From assembly GCA_035461245.1 (NCBI GenBank), contig DATHVP010000008.1:12657-76656 (forward strand): a DNA stretch of 64,000 nt, written 5' to 3'. Made by a program: the position numbers and the translations under genes. This DNA comes from SH-MAG3 sp035461245 (GTDB lineage: Bacteria; Gemmatimonadota; Gemmatimonadetes; Longimicrobiales; RSA9). This document shows, in pieces, positions 60,268-64,000 of this stretch. Below the pieces are notes generated by a model. It saw only the letters and a list, made by a program, of their open reading frames with translations, had not been told where the DNA came from and ran no database searches. Each line of letters opens with the position of its first letter. Positions within the stretch are counted from its first letter, which is position 1.

Positions 60268-60354
60268 CTACCGCCGCGCACGCCTCCGGAACCGGCCCGT
60301 GGAACGGGTCGGCCAATAATACGTATAGGCGTAGCTGCTCAGGTGCGCGCTCAT
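60268..60354 (-). CDS. Tyr-rich leader peptide of the aromatic operon
   Basis: A 28-codon reading frame, ATG 60354 to TAG 60268, reading MSAHLSSYAYTYYWPTRS and then an Arg-rich end with one Phe. Tyr occurs at codons 8, 10, 12 and 13 and Trp at 14. Codons 15-17 and 19-20 hold CCCGT and ACGGG, which can pair with each other (arm 1:2), while 60302-60294 (CCACGGGCC) can pair with the terminator 5' arm (2:3). A ribosome stalled on the Tyr codons would cover arm 1 and favour the antiterminator. This is the classical attenuation layout for control by tyrosine (and perhaps tryptophan). Confidence 0.82.
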   Translation of the reverse strand: MSAHLSSYAYTYYWPTRSTGRFRRRARR

Positions 60355-60464
60355 GACTGCACAGTAGCAGCAGGTACCCCCGCTGTCAATCTTCCCGCCG
60401 CTGGCATGAGCGTTGCCCCTCTGTCACGGCTCAGCCACGCAGTCACCCGGACGCAGGAGGCAGT

Positions 60465-61325
60465 ATGAATCAGCACACCGAACTCAGTGACACGTCCACC
60501 ACAGAGGCACACGCCAACGGCGGTTCTGAACACTGGGCCGGAAGGAACCTCAGGCGCGCCGCCGACCGGTTGTCCGAGGACGGCACCGGGCGCGACGTGC
60601 TGCTGCGGGCGGCGGACACCGTGGAGGCACTGGAAGAGAAGCTGCCCCAGTTGTTCAGCCGTGAAGGCCTGGACGATCTGGAGCGGAACGTCCGCGATCA
60701 CCCGTTCGCGGCCATGGCCGTTGCTGTGGGCGCTGGCTTCCTGCTGGAGCGAACGCACATCGTCCAGGCCGTGGTGGGTGGCCTGGCCAGCGGCGGCGGG
60801 GCCCTGGCCGGGGCGGCGTTCTCGCGCGGTCATCGGCACGGCACGGCGGCGGAGGACCAGCTCCTGGCGTGGCTCAATGATGCATACGCCATGGAGATGG
60901 CGCAGATCCCGATCCTCGAGAACCATGCGGAGGACGCGCGGCGGGAACCGGACGTCAGGGACCGGCATCTCGAGCACCTGCGGGAGACGAAGCAGCACGC
61001 CCGGGATATCAGGCGCTGTATTGCGCACCTGGGGGAGAAGCCGTCCGTCACGAAGAAGGCCATCGGCCGGGTGACCGGCGCCATGGAGAGTGTTGCCACA
61101 GAGCCGTTCCAGGATGAGCTGATGAAGAACGCCCTCATGGATTACGCGGCGGAACACTTCGAGATCGCCTGCTACCGGTCCCTCATCGCCGCCGCGAAGG
61201 AAGCGGGCCACCCGAAGATCGCGCGGGTCTGCGAGCAGATCCTGGAAGAGGAGGAAGCGATGGCGGAGTGGCTGCAGGATCACCTGGTGCCGACAGTCCA
61301 CCGCACACTGGCCTCACACCACTAG
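60465..61325 (+). CDS. DUF892 ferritin-like protein with N-terminal DUF883-like anchor
   Basis: A 286-residue protein. The N-terminal ~110 residues are amphipathic helices and a Gly/Ala membrane segment after 'RDHPFAAMAVAVGAGFLLE', as in DUF883/ElaB. The C-terminal ~160 residues are a YciE/DUF892 ferritin-like four-helix bundle ('LNDAYAMEMAQIPILENHA', 'HLEHLRETKQHARDI', 'YAAEHFEIACYRSLIAAA') with Glu/His ligands for a di-iron site. Such proteins are stress-induced. The start follows an aggagg site. Confidence 0.85.
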   Translation: MNQHTELSDTSTTEAHANGGSEHWAGRNLRRAADRLSEDGTGRDVLLRAADTVEALEEKLPQLFSREGLDDLERNVRDHPFAAMAVAVGAGFLLERTHIVQAVVGGLASGGGALAGAAFSRGHRHGTAAEDQLLAWLNDAYAMEMAQIPILENHAEDARREPDVRDRHLEHLRETKQHARDIRRCIAHLGEKPSVTKKAIGRVTGAMESVATEPFQDELMKNALMDYAAEHFEIACYRSLIAAAKEAGHPKIARVCEQILEEEEAMAEWLQDHLVPTVHRTLASHH

Positions 61326-61355
61326 TCCGTACCCGGCAATGCCGGCAGGCGGTGG

Positions 61356-61390
61356 GGAACAGCAGCGCCGCTCAGCGTCGCTGCTGTTCC
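61356..61390. terminator. 12-bp hairpin between convergent genes
   Basis: GGAACAGCAGCG (61356-61367) pairs perfectly with CGCTGCTGTTCC (61379-61390). It spans the stop codon of the - strand gene (61372) and lies 31 bases after the + strand stop, so it may end both transcripts. Confidence 0.6.
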
Positions 61391-61809
61391 AGCAACTGCC
61401 TCAGCGAGTCGATGGCGGCGTTGTGCGCGGCTGTGGTGGCCGCGCACTCATCGCGTTCGACCTGCAGTTCCGAGACACGTGCGTCCCACGCCGCAGCCGA
61501 GTCGTTGTAGACCCGGAACGCATCCATGTAGACGGCGTAGCTGTCCGCCGGCACGCCGCGTGGGTCGAGTCCTTCCATGTCGCGAACGCGCGTTCGCGCC
61601 GAGTCCAGCCAGTCGCTGTAGGCCAGGAGTTCCCCCTGTGTCCCGGCCAGCGCCGCGTGACAGGAGTCCGTGGCCGTGCGCAGGTCCGCGATGACCTCGC
61701 GCATGGCCTCAATGGCGCCAGTATGCCGGAACGTTCGGGCCACGGTCAGCAGGCCGGCCGCGATAATGGCGGAGGTCACCAGCGCCAGGACCAGATAACG
61801 TCGTCTCAT
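61372..61809 (-). CDS. Membrane-anchored coiled-coil protein of unknown function
   Basis: A 145-residue protein with an N-terminal transmembrane helix (YLVLALVTSAIIAAGLLTVA) and an otherwise helical, charged mature part likely to form a coiled coil. Two Cys (DSCHAA, RDECAA) are separated by about 65 residues. No family recognised. The ATG at 61809 is the first that gives the helix at the N-terminus. Confidence 0.7.
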   Translation of the reverse strand: MRRRYLVLALVTSAIIAAGLLTVARTFRHTGAIEAMREVIADLRTATDSCHAALAGTQGELLAYSDWLDSARTRVRDMEGLDPRGVPADSYAVYMDAFRVYNDSAAAWDARVSELQVERDECAATTAAHNAAIDSLRQLLEQQRR

Positions 61810-61874
61810 GGGCCGAAGATCATCGCATTGCGACCGTGACGTCAAGCGCCCGCGTGCCGGGCACGGCGGTCTTC

Positions 61875-61920
61875 CGCAAGCCGGCCCGGCGGTTGCCCGC
61901 AAGCCGGCCCGGCGGTTGCC
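61875..61920 (+). repeat. Perfect 23-bp tandem duplication
   Basis: The 23-base unit starting CGCAAGCCGGCCCGG occurs twice without mismatch (61875-61897 and 61898-61920) in the gap 61810-61990 upstream of the ABC-F gene. A hairpin CGGGACA/TGTCCCG (61946-61952 with 61967-61973) lies between it and the start codon. Confidence 0.85.
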
Positions 61921-61990
61921 CGCATCCGTGAGCGTGCCGATCTTCCGGGACAACGTCAGCCAGTAATGTCCCGATCCGTGATTCAGCAGA

Positions 61991-63988
61991 GTGAACGTCC
62001 TGAACGTCAGCGGCCTGCGTAAGGCATTCGGCGGCCGCACCATATTCGATGGCGTGTCCTTCTCCGTGAATGAGGGTGAGAAGGTCGGCTTCATCGGCGC
62101 CAACGGCTCCGGGAAGTCCACACTGTTCCGCATCGTTGCCGGCGAAGAGGGCGCGGATGCGGGCGACATCGCCATCCGCCGTGGCGTTCGCGTAGGCTAC
62201 CTGGCGCAGGAGCCGACCTTCACAGCCGGGCAGCAGATCACGGACGCCGTGGCCGAGGGGCGCCCCGAACTCCGGCAGGCGCTGGCGGCTTACGAGGACG
62301 TGACCCGCCGCCTCTCCGCGCCCCACGGTGACCATGACACCCTGGTCCACCGTCAGGCTGATCTCGCCGCGACGCTGGACCGGCTCGGTGGCTGGGACTG
62401 GATGCACCGTGTCGAGTCCATGCTGACGCGCCTCGGCGTGCACGACTGGGACCGCACCGTGGATGACCTGAGCGGCGGCGAAGCCAAGCGTGTCGCCATG
62501 GCCCGTGCGCTACTCGCGCAACCGGACCTGCTGCTGCTGGACGAGCCCACCAACCATCTGGACGCCGATACGGTGCTCTTCCTGGAGGAGTACCTGATGG
62601 ACTACGCCGGCGCCGTCATGCTCATCACCCACGACCGTTACTTCCTGGACCGCGTCGTGGACCGCATGATCGAGGTGTCCACGGGTCAGCTCAACTCGTT
62701 CGACGGCGGCTACACCGAGTACCTGGAGGCATCGGCCGCCCGGACGGAGCGCCAGGCGGTGGTGGACGCACGACGTCGCAAGCTCATCGAGCAGGAGTTG
62801 GACTGGGCCCGTCGTTCACCACCCGCACGCACCGGCAAGCAGCGAGCGCGTATCCAGCGGGCGAAATCGCTGGAGTCCGAGTCGGAGACGTACCGCGCCC
62901 AGCGTGCCCGGGAAATGCGGCTGCAAGCCCCCGAGACCACGCGCCTCGGCCGCACCGTGCTGAACCTGCACGGCGTTTCCAAGTCATACGACGATCGCAC
63001 GCTCATCAGGAACTTCTCCACCATCATGCGCGCCGGTGAACGTATCGGCATCATCGGTCCCAACGGGGCGGGGAAGACGACGCTGCTGCGCATCATCCTG
63101 GGCGAGGAAGCCGCTGATGCGGGGGAAGTCGAGCTCGGGGTCAACACCCGCATCGCGTACTACGACCAGCAGCGGGCGGAACTGAACCCCGAGGTCTCCG
63201 TGTATGAGGCCGCCGGCAACACCGACTGGGTGGAGATCGCCGGCCGGCGCACGCACCTGCGCAGCTACCTGGAGGATTTCCTTTTCCCTACGGAGCGCCA
63301 GCAGCAGAAGGTGGGCAGCCTGTCCGGCGGCGAGCGTAACCGCCTGATGCTGGCGAAGCTGCTCATGCAGCCCGCCAACCTGCTCATCCTCGACGAACCC
63401 ACCAATGACCTGGATCTTGTCACCCTGCAGGTGCTGGAGGCCGCCATCGCCGATTACCCCGGCTGCGTCCTCATGGTCACCCACGACCGCTTCTTCCTCG
63501 ACAAGATCGCCACCGCCCTCTTCGTCTTCGAGGGCGACGGCGTAGTCCACAGGCACGAGGGCAACTTCGAGCTGTACCGTCGCCTCAGGGAGCAGAAGGA
63601 GGCCGCTGCAGCCGCTGAAGCCGCAGCCGGGACAACCCGTGCATCCGGGCCAGGGTCCGGCGCCGCGTCTGCGCGCACAGGACAGGGCGGCGGCACGCAG
63701 TCCGGCGCCGCATCGGCGAGCGGCGGCCCCCCCAGCGCTGCACAGGCCGATGCGCCCCGGAAACTGACATGGAAGGAGGCCCGGGAGCTGGAAGGGCTGG
63801 AGGATCGCATCATGGCCGCCGAAGCCACGCGCGACGAACTCGCCGCTCGCCTCGCAGATCCGGACCTGTACCAGGACGCCGCCGCCGCCGCCGAGACCAA
63901 CGCCGCCTATCAGGCGGCCGTCGCGGACGTCGAGGCGCTGTACGCCCGCTGGACTGAACTGGAGGAGCGACGTGCTTCCGGCGACTGA
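61991..63988 (+). CDS. uup: ABC-F family ATPase, Uup-like
   Basis: A 665-residue soluble protein with two ABC domains: Walker A 'GANGSGKST' and 'GPNGAGKTT', signatures 'LSGGEAKR' and 'LSGGERNR', Walker B 'LLLLDEPTNHLD' and 'LILDEPTNDLD'. A linker lies between the domains, and the C-terminal ~120 residues (Ala/Gly-rich linker, then a coiled coil) match Uup. ABC-F proteins act on the ribosome or on branched DNA intermediates. It starts at GTG 61991 and ends 12 bases before the window end. Confidence 0.9.
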   Translation: MNVLNVSGLRKAFGGRTIFDGVSFSVNEGEKVGFIGANGSGKSTLFRIVAGEEGADAGDIAIRRGVRVGYLAQEPTFTAGQQITDAVAEGRPELRQALAAYEDVTRRLSAPHGDHDTLVHRQADLAATLDRLGGWDWMHRVESMLTRLGVHDWDRTVDDLSGGEAKRVAMARALLAQPDLLLLDEPTNHLDADTVLFLEEYLMDYAGAVMLITHDRYFLDRVVDRMIEVSTGQLNSFDGGYTEYLEASAARTERQAVVDARRRKLIEQELDWARRSPPARTGKQRARIQRAKSLESESETYRAQRAREMRLQAPETTRLGRTVLNLHGVSKSYDDRTLIRNFSTIMRAGERIGIIGPNGAGKTTLLRIILGEEAADAGEVELGVNTRIAYYDQQRAELNPEVSVYEAAGNTDWVEIAGRRTHLRSYLEDFLFPTERQQQKVGSLSGGERNRLMLAKLLMQPANLLILDEPTNDLDLVTLQVLEAAIADYPGCVLMVTHDRFFLDKIATALFVFEGDGVVHRHEGNFELYRRLREQKEAAAAAEAAAGTTRASGPGSGAASARTGQGGGTQSGAASASGGPPSAAQADAPRKLTWKEARELEGLEDRIMAAEATRDELAARLADPDLYQDAAAAAETNAAYQAAVADVEALYARWTELEERRASGD

Positions 63989-64000
63989 TTCACTCCCGGG

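Noticed and set aside
1..64000. CRISPR arrays, IS elements, prophage, rRNA and tRNA genes
   Set aside because: No regular spacer-repeat array, transposase or integrase-like protein, or recognisable rRNA or tRNA sequence was found; the repeats at 36.6-36.9 kb and 61.9 kb are short and unlike these.

Overview
The window is GC-rich, almost wall-to-wall coding, and comes from a Gram-negative-type (diderm) bacterium: it has TonB, a TonB-dependent receptor, TamA/TamB, Tat and lipoprotein signals and periplasmic multiheme cytochromes. The gene mix (clade-II-like NirK, B-family-like haem-copper oxidase with CuA, S9/M14/M19 peptidases, EgtB/EgtD, SUF-type FeS factors) fits Gemmatimonadota or a related group. 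That assignment is inference from gene content only. No rRNA, tRNA, CRISPR array or insertion sequence was recognised.

Region 1 (1-9.2 kb, + strand) is an operon for a periplasmic/membrane redox complex: a cytochrome c with at least 13 haems (cut by the window start), a Tat-exported NapA-like molybdopterin enzyme, a pentahaem NapB-like cytochrome, a tetrahaem lipoprotein, a DsrO/NrfC-like ferredoxin and an NrfD-type membrane subunit, followed by a slipin and a small membrane protein. Genes 1 to 5 are joined by ATGA overlaps. In the NapA-like subunit the position of the Mo-ligand cysteine is Tyr170, and the ferredoxin has lost one cluster cysteine, so the substrate may not be nitrate.

Region 2 (9.3-25.6 kb) is a nitrogen-oxide respiration and NO-stress island. 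A + strand unit carries nirK, an Rrf2 regulator, a DUF542 protein, a cupin and a NirJ/AhbD-like radical SAM protein. A long - strand unit carries COX15/CtaA, an NnrS-like membrane protein, a DUF59 FeS factor, proteins with four DUF2249 domains in total, a TIM-barrel protein, a 4-TM haem-copper-like protein and a cytochrome c lipoprotein. A second - strand unit encodes a cytochrome b-ferredoxin-FlpD fusion and a secreted protein. Divergent from it lie a second Rrf2 regulator and a haem-copper reductase operon (small subunit, CuA subunit II, subunit I, Sco, CtaB). Subunit I has Gln247 where oxygen reductases have the cross-linked Tyr, so it is probably a nitric oxide reductase. An 18-bp element shared 16/18 between the nirK and ctaA promoters links the units. 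The likely pathway is nitrite -> NO (NirK) -> N2O (CuA-NOR), with FeS repair functions and haem A synthesis alongside.

Region 3 (25.7-48.2 kb) is mixed: a bile-acid-symporter-like transporter, cytochrome c, two TonB-type proteins flanking a TonB-dependent receptor that has a riboswitch-like leader, a lytic transglycosylase, a dipeptidase, RlmA, an exported SDR, an amidohydrolase, the ergothioneine genes egtB/egtD and two large exopeptidases. Region 4 (48.3-64 kb) holds tamA/tamB, a DUF5715-type peptidase, an aromatic amino acid operon (DAHP synthase, chorismate mutase, prephenate dehydrogenase) preceded by a Tyr-rich leader peptide and attenuator, a DUF883/DUF892 protein and an ABC-F ATPase.
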